Below are positions 7,084 through 17,553 of a DNA stretch of 64,000 nucleotides, one piece after another; the first letter of the stretch is position 1; each line of letters starts with the position of its first letter. The position numbers were made by a program, and so were the translations under genes. Origin of the DNA: JAXGYV01 sp040772045 (GTDB lineage: Bacteria; Actinomycetota; Thermoleophilia; UBA2241); NCBI GenBank assembly GCA_040772045.1, contig JAXGYV010000001.1, positions 1 to 64,000 of the forward strand, read 5' to 3'. A model generated the notes under the pieces. It did not search any database. It worked only from the letters and a program-made list of their open reading frames with translations, and was not told the origin of the DNA.

Positions 7084-8950
7084 ATGACCGATCTCCACGC
7101 TGCTCTCTCGCACATCCCCGCCCAGCCGGGCGTGTACCGGTTCGTAGACGCCGAGGGTGCGGTGCTGTACGTCGGCAAGGCCAAGGATCTCCATAAACGC
7201 GTGGCCTCGTACCTGCGCCCTGGAGGCCCGGCGGACGGGCGCATCGCCGAGATGGTGGCACGGGCGCGGGACATCGAGTGGGTGGTCACCGGCACGGAGC
7301 AGGAGGCGCTCCTCGTAGAAGACGCCTTCATTAAAGAATCGCGCCCGCCCTACAACGTGCGCTTACGCGATGACAAGAGCTACCCCTTCATCGAGGTTAC
7401 GCTGCGGGACGAGTGGCCGCGGGTACGCTTCATGCGCGGTCGCCGCGTGCCTGGGAACCTCTACTTCGGACCGTACGCCAGTGCGCGGAAAGTGCGGGAG
7501 GTGCTCGACCTCATCGGGCGCATCTTCCCGTACCGCAAGTGCCGGGGGCCGCGGCCAGGGCGCCCTAGCGGCACGCCTTGTCTCCAGCACTTCATCAAGC
7601 GCTCGCTGGGACCGTGCGAGGGGCGCTGCAGCCAGGCGGAGTACAGGGAGGTTATCGAGGAGGTCATCGGCTTCCTGCGTGGAGATATGCGTGCCGTGGA
7701 GCGCCGCATCGAGGCGGAGATGGCGGCGGCGGCGGGCGCGCGAGAGTTCGAGAAGGCGGCGCTCCTGCGCGACCGGCTGGCGGCTGTGCGGCACGTTGCG
7801 GAACGGCAGGTGGCGCGCACGGAAGGCGCTGGCGATTTCGATGTAATCGGCCTGTGCCAGGCGGGGTTAGGGGCGAACGTGCAGGTATTCCGCGTACGGG
7901 AGGGCGCCCTCGTGGCACGCCAGCAGTTCTACCTGGAGAACGCCGAGGGCGCCGAACGCGTCACGGTGCTCGAGCAGTTCCTCATGGAGTTCTACTGGGA
8001 GGGCGCGGGTATCCCGCCGCAGGTGATCGTGGACGCCGACGGCGACGTGAGCGGCGCGGCGGTGCTGCTCACCGAGGCGCGGCGCGAAGGTCGCTGTGCG
8101 CCGCGCCCAGCGTGGGCCCAAGCGCCGTCTGGTGGAGCTCGCCGCGCGCAATGCCAAGCTGGCGGCGGAGGCCGAAGTGGAACGGTTGGCGCGTCGCCGG
8201 GAGGGCCGCCGCGAGGCGATGGAGCGGCTGCGCGACAGCCTTGGTCTGCCTGGGTTGCCGTTGCGCATCGAGTGCTACGACATCTCGAACTTGGGCGACA
8301 CGAACGCGGTGGGCTCCATGGTGGTGTTCGAGGAAGGTCGGCCGCGGCCGGCACACTACCGCTCGTTCGCCATCCGCGACGTGACGGGGCAGGACGACTT
8401 CGCGATGATGCGTCAGGTGATCGAGCGTCGCTTTGCGCGCGGCGATGGGGGCGGAGAGGCGACTGGCATGGTCGGCCAGGCGGCCAAGGGGTTCGACGAG
8501 AGCTTCGCCACCCACCCGGACCTGGTTGTCGTCGATGGCGGCAAGGGGCAGCTCTCCGCCGCTCTGGCGGGCCTGGCCGCGGCGGGGGCGGACGACGTAG
8601 CGGTGGTCAGCTTGGCCAAGCAGCGTGAGGAGGTCTTTGTCCCCGGCCGCGCCGGACCGCTGCCGCTGCCGCCCGACGATCCGGGCTCGCTCTTGCTCCA
8701 GCGGGTACGCGACGAGGCTCACCGCTTCGCCCTCACGCACCACCGGCGTCGGCGGGCCGCGCAGAGCCGCCGCTCCGCGATCTTCGACGAGCTTCCCGGA
8801 GTGGGGCCCGCGAGACGGCGTAAGATACTAGAGTACTTCGGCAGTCCCGAGCGCTTCCTGACGGCCAGCCGAGAAGAGCTGGAAGCCGTGCCTGGGCTGC
8901 CGCCGAAAGTAGCGAGGGGGATCTATGCACATCTCCACAAGACGGGTTGA
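7084..8950 (+). pseudogene. uvrC: uvrC, excinuclease ABC subunit C, interrupted by one frameshift
   Basis: UvrC makes the dual incisions of nucleotide excision repair with UvrB. From ATG 7084 the frame encodes the GIY-YIG nuclease (GVYRFVDAEGAVLYVGKAKDLHKR), the Cys-rich region and the UVR motif (AREFEKAALLRDRL, near residue 220). Near base 8090 (about residue 335) homology jumps to the +1 frame, which supplies RGPKRRLVELAARNA, the RNase H-like nuclease (ECYDISNLGDTNAVGSMVVFE, LVVVDGGKGQL) and the HhH end (LPGVGPARRRKIL, ending at 8950). One surplus base within about 8086-8095 explains the break; no homopolymer is present. Restored length is about 622 residues, normal for UvrC. A sequencing error is as likely as real inactivation. 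A -10-like TACAAT lies at 7053-7058. Confidence 0.85.
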
Positions 8951-9464
8951 CCAGATTGCGTGCACGGCTCGCTACGCGACGCCTCGTGGCGAGGGGACCA
9001 TCAGCTTCCACGATGGCGAGCCGTGGGAGCTCACTCTGCCGGGCGAAGATCCCCTCGCCGGCGATGTACCGTCCGGTGTGCCGGATTCCATTGGCGTGTG
9101 GGTCACGCTGCTCGAGCGGTACTTCGCCGGAGAGCGCGTGGAGTTTCCGCTCGACGTCGCCCGCTTCGCCGCCGCTCACGGCGCTACCGTGTTCGAGACG
9201 GCCGTGCTGCGGGCGCTGGCGGATGTACCGTACGGGCAGACCGTGAGCTATGGCGAGCTGGCGGCGCGCGCCGGGCGCCCTGGAGCGGCGCGCGCCGCGG
9301 GCTCCGTCATGGCGCGCAATCCACTGCCCGTTATCTTGCCCTGCCATCGCGTGGTCCACGGCGACGGCACGCTCGGCCAGTACGGCGACGACCCCCGCTG
9401 GAAGGAGTGGCTGCTGCGACTGGAGGGAGCGGCGGTGCCACAGGAGCTGGGGCCGCCGCGGTGA
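8925..9464 (+). CDS. ogt: Methylated-DNA-[protein]-cysteine S-methyltransferase
   Basis: The product has 179 residues. The suicide repair enzyme transfers alkyl groups from O6-alkylguanine to its own cysteine; the acceptor lies in LPVILPCHRVVHGDG (PCHRV). The helix-turn-helix that grips DNA precedes it (YGQTVSYGELAARAG, then ARAAGSVMARNP with the Arg finger). Residues 1-80 form the usual divergent N-terminal domain. ATG 8925 lies inside the end of uvrC (26-base overlap) with GAGGGGG just before it, so two DNA repair genes are translationally coupled. rapZ overlaps its stop. Confidence 0.93.
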   Translation: MHISTRRVDQIACTARYATPRGEGTISFHDGEPWELTLPGEDPLAGDVPSGVPDSIGVWVTLLERYFAGERVEFPLDVARFAAAHGATVFETAVLRALADVPYGQTVSYGELAARAGRPGAARAAGSVMARNPLPVILPCHRVVHGDGTLGQYGDDPRWKEWLLRLEGAAVPQELGPPR

Positions 9465-10342
9465 TCGATCTCCGACCCAGCATGCAGTTCGTGATCCTCA
9501 CGGGTCTCTCCGGCGCGGGCAAGACGCAGGCCTTGGATGTGTTCGAGGACGCGGGCTACTTCTGTGTCGACAACCTCCCGCCGCAGCTGGTGCCTACCCT
9601 GGTCGATCTCTTTCGGCGTGAGGGGAGCAAGGTCGACCGCGTCGCCGTGGTGTGCGACGCTCGCGGCGGCGAGTACTTCGGCGAGCTCGAGACGATGCTC
9701 GGAGAGCTGCACGAGCGGAATGTGGACTTCTCCCTCGTATTCTTGGAGGCTTCCAACGAGACGCTGGTGCGGCGCTTCAAGGAGACCCGGCGCCGTCATC
9801 CGCTGAGCGGCAACGGGTCGATTCTCGACGCCATCCGCCGCGAGCGTCGTCTGCTGGCGCCGCTGCGCGAGTGCGCCAACGTGATCATCGACACCGGCGA
9901 GCTGGCCACGCAGGACCTGCGTGTTCAGCTCAACAGCCAGCTCATCCAGCAAGGGCGCCGGTCGATCATCGTCTTCGCCGTCGTCTCGTTTGGCTATAAG
10001 TACGGCATTCCGATCGACGCCGACCTCCTGTTCGATGTGCGCTTTCTGCCCAACCCGCACTACGACCTCGAGATGCGGCCGCTCACGGGCCTGGAACCCC
10101 TCGTGCGCGACTACGTGCTGGGTCAGCCAGACACGGAGCAGTTCTTCGCCCGGTTGTTGCCGCTGCTCGACTACCTGTTCCCGCAGTACGCGGCCGAGGG
10201 TAAGGCGCACGTGACCATCGGCATCGGATGTACCGGCGGCCATCACCGCTCGGTCGCCATCGCCGAGTATCTCGGCGCGCACTATCGCAAGCAGGGGTTC
10301 TACACCATCGTGCGGCATCGGGACATCGCCAGGGGCTCGTGA
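9461..10342 (+). CDS. rapZ: RapZ/YvcJ-family nucleotide-binding protein
   Basis: The product has 293 residues from GTG 9461, which overlaps the ogt stop; ATG 9482 is an alternative that keeps the whole fold. Walker A is GLSGAGKT (residues 15-22), followed by FEDAGYFCVDNLPPQLVP, a hallmark of the family. The C-terminal domain contains FGYKYGIPIDADLLFDVRFLPNPHY and IGCTGGHHRSVAIAE. In Enterobacteria RapZ binds small RNA in amino-sugar control; in Gram-positives YvcJ is a GTPase/ATPase of unclear role. The gene order rapZ-yvcK-whiA is conserved across Firmicutes and Actinobacteria and is intact here. Confidence 0.95.
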   Translation: MIDLRPSMQFVILTGLSGAGKTQALDVFEDAGYFCVDNLPPQLVPTLVDLFRREGSKVDRVAVVCDARGGEYFGELETMLGELHERNVDFSLVFLEASNETLVRRFKETRRRHPLSGNGSILDAIRRERRLLAPLRECANVIIDTGELATQDLRVQLNSQLIQQGRRSIIVFAVVSFGYKYGIPIDADLLFDVRFLPNPHYDLEMRPLTGLEPLVRDYVLGQPDTEQFFARLLPLLDYLFPQYAAEGKAHVTIGIGCTGGHHRSVAIAEYLGAHYRKQGFYTIVRHRDIARGS

Positions 10343-11589
10343 ATCGTCCAAGCGTGCAATGGCTCTACCCCGGCGTGGGGTTCAAGCGGTGGGTATTGCT
10401 CGCCGCGGCCGGTGTGCTGGCCTTCGGGTTCGCCGTGTTCGTCGGCTTGGGCGCCTGGCTCTCGTCCTATCGGGCTCTGGCCGGAGTGGGGCTCGGGTTC
10501 CTCCGCGGCCATTTCTTCATCACCGGGCTGCTCGTTGGCGCGGGGATCGTGCTCGGCCTGTTGGCTGCTTACGGAGGTGCTCGCGGCATGGTCCGCTTTG
10601 CTCGCGCGGTCGCCGACCCCGGGGTCAAGCGCTCCGAGGCGCGGTTGGCAAAGGGCCCGCGCGTGGTTGCGTTGGGTGGCGGCACAGGGTTGTCGGTTCT
10701 CCTCGGCGGCCTCAAGAGGGGCACCAGCAATGTGACCGCGGTCGTCACGATGGCCGACGACGGAGGCAGCTCTGGCATGTTGCGCCGCGACATGGGGGTG
10801 CTGCCGCCAGGCGATCTCCGTAACTGCCTCGTCGCGCTGGCCGAGGACGAATCGCTCCTGGGGCGGCTGTTCCAGTACCGGTTCGCCGAGGGTGGGCTCG
10901 CCGGCCATAGTTTCGGCAACTTGTTCCTGGTGGCGCTGGCCGCCGTGACCGGAGATTTCGAGCGCGCCGTGCAGGAGTCGACGAGCGTGCTCAAGGTGCG
11001 TGGCCGGGTGCTGCCGGCGACCCTCGACGACGTGCAGTTGCACGCGCAGGTAGAGGGTGGCGAGCAGGTGGCGGGGCAGAGCAGCATCACCGCGCACCGG
11101 GGGCGCCCGGTACGCGTGTGGCTCTCGCCGGAGGCGCCGCGGCCGCTCCCCCAGGTGCTCGATGCGATCGCCAGCGCCGATCTCGTGGTCCTCGGCCCTG
11201 GCAGCTTGTATACGAGCATCATCCCGAATCTGGTAATCCCCGGCGTGCGCGAGGCGCTTCGAGCCACTCGCGCCCGGGTGGTCTACGTGTGCAACGTGAT
11301 GACGCAGCCGGGCGAGACCGACGGCTACACGGCGGCCGACCACGTGGAGGCACTGTACCGTCATGGCCTCGAGGGGCTCATCGACGTGGTCCTGGTGAGC
11401 GATACGCCGGTCTCGGCGGACCTCGCCGCCGCCTACGCGCAGACCGGTGCCCAGCTGGTATGCGTAGACGATGCGCGCCTGGAGCGTCTTGGCGTGCACG
11501 TGGTCCGCGCGTCACTGGCTGCTGGGAGCAATGTGTTTCGCCACGACGCCGCGCGGCTGTCCGGAGCCGTACTGCGTCTGGCGCGCTAG
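10339..11589 (+). CDS. yvcK: YvcK/CofD-like gluconeogenesis factor with N-terminal membrane anchor
   Basis: The product has 416 residues from GTG 10339, which overlaps the rapZ stop by four bases. Two hydrophobic segments (about 17-40 and 55-78) precede the CofD-like domain, which begins with VALGGGTGLSVLLGGLKRG (from about residue 110) and continues with TMADDGGSSGMLRRDMGVLPPGDLRNCL and GPGSLYTSIIPNLVIPGV. Family members bind UDP-GlcNAc and support growth on gluconeogenic carbon and normal cell-wall synthesis. The membrane anchor is absent from B. subtilis YvcK but occurs in some homologues, and would place the protein at the inner membrane. Confidence 0.93.
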   Translation: MNRPSVQWLYPGVGFKRWVLLAAAGVLAFGFAVFVGLGAWLSSYRALAGVGLGFLRGHFFITGLLVGAGIVLGLLAAYGGARGMVRFARAVADPGVKRSEARLAKGPRVVALGGGTGLSVLLGGLKRGTSNVTAVVTMADDGGSSGMLRRDMGVLPPGDLRNCLVALAEDESLLGRLFQYRFAEGGLAGHSFGNLFLVALAAVTGDFERAVQESTSVLKVRGRVLPATLDDVQLHAQVEGGEQVAGQSSITAHRGRPVRVWLSPEAPRPLPQVLDAIASADLVVLGPGSLYTSIIPNLVIPGVREALRATRARVVYVCNVMTQPGETDGYTAADHVEALYRHGLEGLIDVVLVSDTPVSADLAAAYAQTGAQLVCVDDARLERLGVHVVRASLAAGSNVFRHDAARLSGAVLRLAR

Positions 11590-11605
11590 AGGGGGTGCGC
11601 AGGCG

Positions 11606-12547
11606 GTGCGGCCTGCCGGAGATTCCTTTACCGCCGAGGTCAAGCGCGAGCTGTGCATGCTGGTACCCGCGGAAGATCACTGTCGCAGAGCGCAGCTCGC
11701 GGGACTGGTGTTCGCCGCGGGGACCGTAGAGCTTGGCGCGGGCGGTAGGTTCGCGGTGCGGGTGGCGCTCACCTTGCCCGCCGCCACCCGCAATCTGCTA
11801 GCCCTCCTGCGTCCCTACGGCGTGAGCCCGCAGCTGCGCACGGTGGAGACGGCGCCGGTCGGCCGCCGTCTCGAGGTCATCCTCGGCGACCGTCCGCGAG
11901 AGCTGCAGGTGCTCAACGAGATCGGTGTGCTGACCGACGACTACCGGGTGCGCCTCGCCGTGCCGCGCCGGGTGGTCCGGCGTCACTGCTGCCTGGTGGC
12001 CTTCCTGCGCGGCGGCTTCCTCGGCTGCGGATCGGTGTCGGCGCCGGGGACACCGACTCATGTGGAGCTCACGGTAGAGAGCGCCGGCCTGGCCGAGGAG
12101 CTGGCGGAGTTGCTGGGCTCCACGGGGCTGGCGTTTCGCGTGGCCGAGCGCGAGCGCAACGTGGCCTGCTACAGCAAGCGGCGCCAGACCGCGGCCGATC
12201 TGCTCGCCCTCCTGGGGGCGCACGGCGCGCGACTCCGCTGGGAGGAGCACGACGTCCTCGGCGAGGTTCGCGGCACGGCGAACCGACAGGCGAACTGCGA
12301 CGAGGCAAACGCGCGCCGCGCCGCGGCGGCCGGCCGGCGCCAGGTAGAGGCTCTGCAGCGACTGCGGGCGTCTGGGCAGTGGGAGCGCTTGCCCGCTTCC
12401 CTGAAGACGGTGGCGAGGTTGCGCCTGCGCTACCCATACCTCAGCCTCCAGGAGCTGGCGGCGCGGGCGAGCCCGCCGCTCACCAAGTCGGCCCTCAATC
12501 ACCGCCTGCGGCGGCTGATGGCGCTGGCACGCCGACCGCGCGGATAG
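11606..12547 (+). CDS. whiA: DNA-binding protein WhiA
   Basis: The product has 313 residues. GTG 11606 gives the typical start (SFTAEVKRELC). The N-terminal part is the degenerate LAGLIDADG homing-endonuclease-like fold (VAFLRGGFLGCGSVSAPG, then HVELTVES), and the C-terminal part is the helix-turn-helix with YPYLSLQELAARASPPLTKSALNHRLRRL. WhiA activates sporulation and cell-division genes with WhiB in Streptomyces and acts in division in Bacillus. It closes the rapZ-yvcK-whiA operon. A GC-rich hairpin (12611-12629) follows it. Confidence 0.95.
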   Translation: MRPAGDSFTAEVKRELCMLVPAEDHCRRAQLAGLVFAAGTVELGAGGRFAVRVALTLPAATRNLLALLRPYGVSPQLRTVETAPVGRRLEVILGDRPRELQVLNEIGVLTDDYRVRLAVPRRVVRRHCCLVAFLRGGFLGCGSVSAPGTPTHVELTVESAGLAEELAELLGSTGLAFRVAERERNVACYSKRRQTAADLLALLGAHGARLRWEEHDVLGEVRGTANRQANCDEANARRAAAAGRRQVEALQRLRASGQWERLPASLKTVARLRLRYPYLSLQELAARASPPLTKSALNHRLRRLMALARRPRG

Positions 12548-12610
12548 ATACGGTTCGCGGGCGCGGCTCTCGCCGCGTCCCGCCGCCTCGCTCGTCCCGC
12601 CAAAGCGTCT

Positions 12611-12629
12611 CACGGCGCCGGCCGCCGTG
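12611..12629 (+). terminator. GC-rich hairpin between whiA and gap
   Basis: CACGGC (12611-12616) and GCCGTG (12624-12629) pair perfectly around a 7-base loop that is itself GC-rich. There is no T-run, so this could be a weak terminator or an RNA-stability element separating the whiA operon from the glycolytic genes. Confidence 0.3.
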
Positions 12630-12671
12630 GGGCGGCGATTGGTGTACCTTAACTCTCTCCCAGTCCACTGA

Positions 12672-13685
<1,014 letters not shown>

Positions 13686-13785
13686 ACGAGTGGAGTCGCT
13701 GACCGGCGGTCGCATACACTCTCTCTTATCTGTGGGAAGAGGGGCGGACAGGCGATGTGCCCCGAGCGAGTGAGGGGAGGCACCC

Positions 13786-14967
13786 TTGAACAAAGCGACC
13801 GTCACTGACTATCCGCTCGACGGCGCGCGTGTGCTGGTGCGGGTGGACTTCAACGTGCCGCTCGCCGAGGGCGTGGTAGCAGACGACACACGCATTCGGC
13901 GTGCGCTGCCGACGATCGAACTGCTCACCCGGCGCGGCTGCCGGGTGATCCTCGTGAGTCACCTGGGCCGGCCTAAGGGGCAGGTCGTGGACAGCCTGCG
14001 CCTGGATCCGGTAGCCGGGCGGCTCTCCGAGCTGCTGGGCCGGCCAGTTCGTAAAGTGGGGGACTGCGTCGGCGCCGAAGTAGAGGCCGAGGTCGCGGCG
14101 CTCGCGCCTGGAGATGTGCTGCTGCTGGAGAACGTCCGCTTTCACGAGGAGGAGACCGCTAACGATGCCGGGTTTGCCCGTCGGCTGGCGTCCCTCGCCG
14201 ACGTATTCGTCAACGATGCTTTCGGCACCGCTCACCGGGCGCACGCGTCCACGACGGGCGTGGCGGCCGAGCTGCCCGCTGTCGCCGGCCTGCTGATGGC
14301 CGAGGAGCTGACCATGCTGGAGCGTCTGGTTGTGTCTCCAGCACGTCCGTACGTCGTGGTGCTCGGCGGCGCCAAAGTCTCCGACAAGGTCGGGGTGGTG
14401 CGCCGCATGCTAGGGCTGGCCGACAGCGTGCTGGTGGGTGGCGCTATGTGCTTCGCGTTCCTGCAAGCGCGGGGGCTCGAGGTGGGCCGCTCCAAGGTGG
14501 AGGAAGGGGCCGCCGACGTGGCGCGTGAGCTGCTGGACGAGGCCGTATCGCTGGGCGGCGAGCTTGTGCTGCCGGCGGACATCGTGGTGGCGGCCGGACC
14601 CGACGACGTGGATGGTGCACAAATGGTTCCGGCGGCGGCTATACCTCCCGAGCTCATGGGGCTCGACATCGGCGAGCAGACGCGCGAGCAGTTCGTGGCG
14701 CGTATTCAGCGTGCGGGCACGGTCTTCTGGAACGGCCCCCTGGGTCTGTTCGAAGTGTCGCGGTTTGGCGAGGGTACGCGCGTCGTAGCCACGGCGATGG
14801 CCGGTTCGCGGGGGACCACTGTGGTTGGCGGTGGAGACACCATCAGCGCCCTTGCGGCGTGTGGGCTCACCGACGCCGTCACCTACGTTTCCACCGGCGG
14901 TGGTGCCGCCCTGGAGTTCCTCGAGGGAAAGGAGCTCCCCGGGGTGGCCGCGCTCGCGGACCGGTGA
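13786..14967 (+). CDS. pgk: Phosphoglycerate kinase
   Basis: The product has 393 residues and transfers phosphate from 1,3-bisphosphoglycerate to ADP. It starts at TTG 13786 behind a strong GAGGGGAGG. The N-terminal signature RVLVRVDFNVPL, the SHLGRPKG substrate loop and the C-terminal nucleotide region (FWNGPLGLFEVSRFGEGT, then GGGDTISAL and STGGGAALEFLEG) are all present. The length is normal. It is separated from gap by 100 bases containing a TACACT element (13715-13720) without a good -35. Confidence 0.97.
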   Translation: MNKATVTDYPLDGARVLVRVDFNVPLAEGVVADDTRIRRALPTIELLTRRGCRVILVSHLGRPKGQVVDSLRLDPVAGRLSELLGRPVRKVGDCVGAEVEAEVAALAPGDVLLLENVRFHEEETANDAGFARRLASLADVFVNDAFGTAHRAHASTTGVAAELPAVAGLLMAEELTMLERLVVSPARPYVVVLGGAKVSDKVGVVRRMLGLADSVLVGGAMCFAFLQARGLEVGRSKVEEGAADVARELLDEAVSLGGELVLPADIVVAAGPDDVDGAQMVPAAAIPPELMGLDIGEQTREQFVARIQRAGTVFWNGPLGLFEVSRFGEGTRVVATAMAGSRGTTVVGGGDTISALAACGLTDAVTYVSTGGGAALEFLEGKELPGVAALADR

Positions 14968-14993
14968 GGCTCGGCCGCAGAGAGATGACATGA

Positions 14994-15015
14994 CCGCGCG
15001 CCGGGGGCCGCGCGG
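14994..15015 (+). other. GC hairpin between pgk and tpiA
   Basis: CCGCGCG (14994-15000) pairs with CGCGCGG (15009-15015) across an 8-base loop in the 68-base gap. No T-run follows. It may stabilise or process the polycistronic message, letting pgk and tpiA be expressed at different levels. Confidence 0.3.
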
Positions 15016-15035
15016 CGATACACCGGGAGGCGAGC

Positions 15036-15797
15036 ATGGCACAGGGGCGGCGGCCGCTGATGGCCGGTAACTGGAAGATGTACAAGACCGCGGCGGCTAC
15101 GCGCGAGTACTTGACGCGGTTTCTGCCCTTGGTCGACGACGTCGACGACCGCGACGTGGTGCTCTGCCCGCCGTTCTTGAGTTTGGCCGAGGCGTTGCGA
15201 GCCACCGTCGGCACGGCGGTGCGCGTCGGCGCGCAGACCATGCACTACGCCGATGAGGGCGCGTTTACCGGCGAGGTGAGCGCCGCCATGCTGCGCGAGC
15301 TCGGCGTGCCTCTGGTGATCCTCGGCCATTCCGAGCGCCGCCAGTACAACGCGGAGACGGACGCCGATCTGGCGCGGAAAGTGAGAGCCGCACTCGACGC
15401 CGATCTGGAGCCGATCCTCTGCGTGGGCGAATCGCTGGAAGAGCGCGAGGCGGGGGATACCGAGCAGAAGGTCGGCGCGCAGCTCGCCGCCGACTTAGCC
15501 GAGGTGCGCGCCGACGAACTGGCGCGCGTGGCGATCGCCTACGAGCCTATCTGGGCGATCGGCACCGGCCGTACGGCCACACCGCAGATGGCGCAAGAGA
15601 CGCTCGGGTTTATCCGCGCTCGCTTGGGCGAGCACTTTCCGACGGCCCTGCGGGTGCGGCTCCTCTACGGCGGCAGCGTGAAGGCGGCCAACATCGACGC
15701 CCTCATGGCGCAGTCCGACATCGACGGCGTTCTCGTGGGTGGCGCGAGCCTGGATCCCGACGAGTTCGCCCGCATCGTCCGCTTCGCGCCGCTGTGA
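15036..15797 (+). CDS. tpiA: Triose-phosphate isomerase
   Basis: The product has 253 residues and interconverts dihydroxyacetone phosphate and glyceraldehyde-3-phosphate. The active site is complete: NWKMYKT (Asn/Lys near residues 10-12), His98 in GHSERR, Glu170 in YEPIWAIGTG, and the phosphate-binding LLYGGSV near the end. ATG 15036 follows GGGAGGCGAGC. Its stop overlaps the gpmI start by four bases. Confidence 0.97.
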   Translation: MAQGRRPLMAGNWKMYKTAAATREYLTRFLPLVDDVDDRDVVLCPPFLSLAEALRATVGTAVRVGAQTMHYADEGAFTGEVSAAMLRELGVPLVILGHSERRQYNAETDADLARKVRAALDADLEPILCVGESLEEREAGDTEQKVGAQLAADLAEVRADELARVAIAYEPIWAIGTGRTATPQMAQETLGFIRARLGEHFPTALRVRLLYGGSVKAANIDALMAQSDIDGVLVGGASLDPDEFARIVRFAPL

Positions 15798-17377
15798 GTG
15801 CCGTGTCCACCCCCAGCGCTCCCGCGGCCCGGCCGGGCGGCGGAGCGTTTCGTCCGGTGGTGCTGATCGTGATGGACGGCTGGGGGGTCGCCGCGAACGG
15901 GCCAGGGAACGCCATCGCGCGGGCGCGTACGCCCGTCTTCGACCATCTACTGGCCACCTACCCGCACGGTGAGCTTCAGAGCAGCGGACTGGCCGTAGGG
16001 CTGCCGGAGGGCCAGATGGGCAACTCGGAGGTCGGTCATCTGAACATCGGCGCCGGCCGTGTGGTCTACCAAGACCTCACGCGCATCACCAAGGCGATCG
16101 AGGATGGCAGCTTCTTCGCCAATCCGGTGCTGCGGCACGCCTTCGCCACGGCGGTGGGTCGTGGCAGCACCGTTCATCTCATGGGGCTGGTTTCGGCCGG
16201 CGGTGTACACGCCGATCTGGGGCACCTGGTAGCAGTCCTGCGGATGGCGTGGGACCAGGGGGCACGGGACGTCGCCGTGCACGCGTTCCTCGACGGGCGC
16301 GACACGCCGCCGCGCAGTGCCCAGCAGTACCTGGCGGACGTCCAGCTCGCCATGGAGGAGATCGGCGTGGGCCGCTACGTCACGGTCAGCGGTCGGTACT
16401 ACGCGATGGATCGGGATACGCGCTGGGAGCGCACCAAGCTGGCGTACGACGCCCTGGTCTACGGCGAGGGCATCTCCGCGGCCTCGGCCGCGCAAGCCGT
16501 GACCCTGGCCTACGAGCGCGACGAGTCAGACGAGTTCGTGCGGCCGACGGTCGTCGAGCCAGCTGCTCGGGCACGGATCAAAGACGGCGATGTGTGCATC
16601 TTCTTCAACTTCCGGCCCGACCGTGCGCGCCAGCTCACGCGGGCGCTCTTCGAAGAGCGCTTCACACAGTTCGACCGTGGCTCACACCCGCCGCGTGTGG
16701 ATGTAGTGACCATGACGGAGTACAAAAAGGAGTTCCCGCTGCCGATCGCTTTTCCGCCAGTTCGTCCCTCACACGTGCTGGCGGAAGTGCTCGCCGAGCA
16801 CGGGCTCCGCCAGCTCCACATCGCGGAGACGGAGAAGTACGCGCACGTCACGTTCTTTTTCAACGGCGGGGTAGAGGCCGCGGTGCCCGGCGAGCGGCGC
16901 ATCTTGATCCCCAGCCCGCGCGATGTGCCGACCTACGATCACAAGCCGCAGATGGCGGCCTTCGCCGTCACCGAGGAGCTGCTGGCGCAGCTCGCCGGCG
17001 GCGAGTTCGATTTCGTTATTGTCAACTACGCAAATGCCGATATGGTGGGGCATACGGGGATCGTCGCGGCGGCCGTGGAGGCTGTGGAGGCTGTGGATGA
17101 GTGTTTGGGGAGCGTGGTTGCGGCTACTGTGAATCTGGGTGGTGTGTGTGTCGTGACTGCCGATCACGGCAACTCGGACTGCATGCTGGAGCCGGATGGC
17201 AGTGCCAATACGGCGCACAGCACCAATCCGGTGCCGTTTCTCGTCACCGTTCCCGGCGCCAACGTGCGGGTGCGCCCGGGTGGCGTCCTGGCGGACATCG
17301 CGCCCACGGTCCTCCATCTGCTGGGCCTGCCCGTACCGCCGGAGATGACGGGGCGTGATCTCCTGGAGTGGAGCTAA
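15794..17377 (+). CDS. gpmI: 2,3-bisphosphoglycerate-independent phosphoglycerate mutase
   Basis: The product has 527 residues and converts 3-phosphoglycerate to 2-phosphoglycerate using two Mn ions and a phosphoserine. Metal and catalytic motifs are VLIVMDGWG at the start, Ser78 in GQMGNSEVGHLNIGAGR, HAFLDGRDTPPRS, and the C-terminal VVTADHGNSD and NTAHSTNPVPF. GTG 15794 overlaps the tpiA stop. An AAVEAVEAVDE segment is encoded by an imperfect GTGGAGGCT repeat near 17071-17100. Confidence 0.96.
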   Translation: MSAVSTPSAPAARPGGGAFRPVVLIVMDGWGVAANGPGNAIARARTPVFDHLLATYPHGELQSSGLAVGLPEGQMGNSEVGHLNIGAGRVVYQDLTRITKAIEDGSFFANPVLRHAFATAVGRGSTVHLMGLVSAGGVHADLGHLVAVLRMAWDQGARDVAVHAFLDGRDTPPRSAQQYLADVQLAMEEIGVGRYVTVSGRYYAMDRDTRWERTKLAYDALVYGEGISAASAAQAVTLAYERDESDEFVRPTVVEPAARARIKDGDVCIFFNFRPDRARQLTRALFEERFTQFDRGSHPPRVDVVTMTEYKKEFPLPIAFPPVRPSHVLAEVLAEHGLRQLHIAETEKYAHVTFFFNGGVEAAVPGERRILIPSPRDVPTYDHKPQMAAFAVTEELLAQLAGGEFDFVIVNYANADMVGHTGIVAAAVEAVEAVDECLGSVVAATVNLGGVCVVTADHGNSDCMLEPDGSANTAHSTNPVPFLVTVPGANVRVRPGGVLADIAPTVLHLLGLPVPPEMTGRDLLEWS

Positions 17378-17477
17378 GAGGTCATGAAAGGTGAGGTGGT
17401 TCGGTCGGGCTTGTCGGCTGTCGAGCTGGGTATACTAGGCCGTGTGCTTTCCGGTGGACAAAGTTGCCAGCGGATGA

Positions 17478-17506
17478 TTGCATGTATGTATAGGAAATAT
17501 TACACT
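17478..17506 (+). promoter_or_regulatory. Predicted promoter of secG
   Basis: TTGCAT (17478-17483), 17 bases, then TACACT (17501-17506) form a good sigma-70-type promoter inside a conspicuous AT-rich patch (about 17475-17505). The start point would be near 17513, giving a leader of about 40 bases before the secG start. Confidence 0.6.
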
Positions 17507-17553
17507 TCTGCTCGAAGCCGGTGCAGAAGCGACCACGCGAAAGGGTGCCGCTC

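Noticed and set aside
8080..8100. Programmed +1 frameshift in uvrC
   Set aside because: There is no slippery codon, rare-codon stall or stop codon at the junction, so an indel error or mutation is simpler.
17071..17150. GTGGAGGCT repeats and a G/T-rich run inside gpmI
   Set aside because: They encode an in-frame AVEAVEAVDE helix of the enzyme; a local codon pattern, not a separate element.
17431..17436. TATACT as a promoter just after gpmI
   Set aside because: No -35 at a suitable distance; the TTGCAT-N17-TACACT promoter closer to secG is better.
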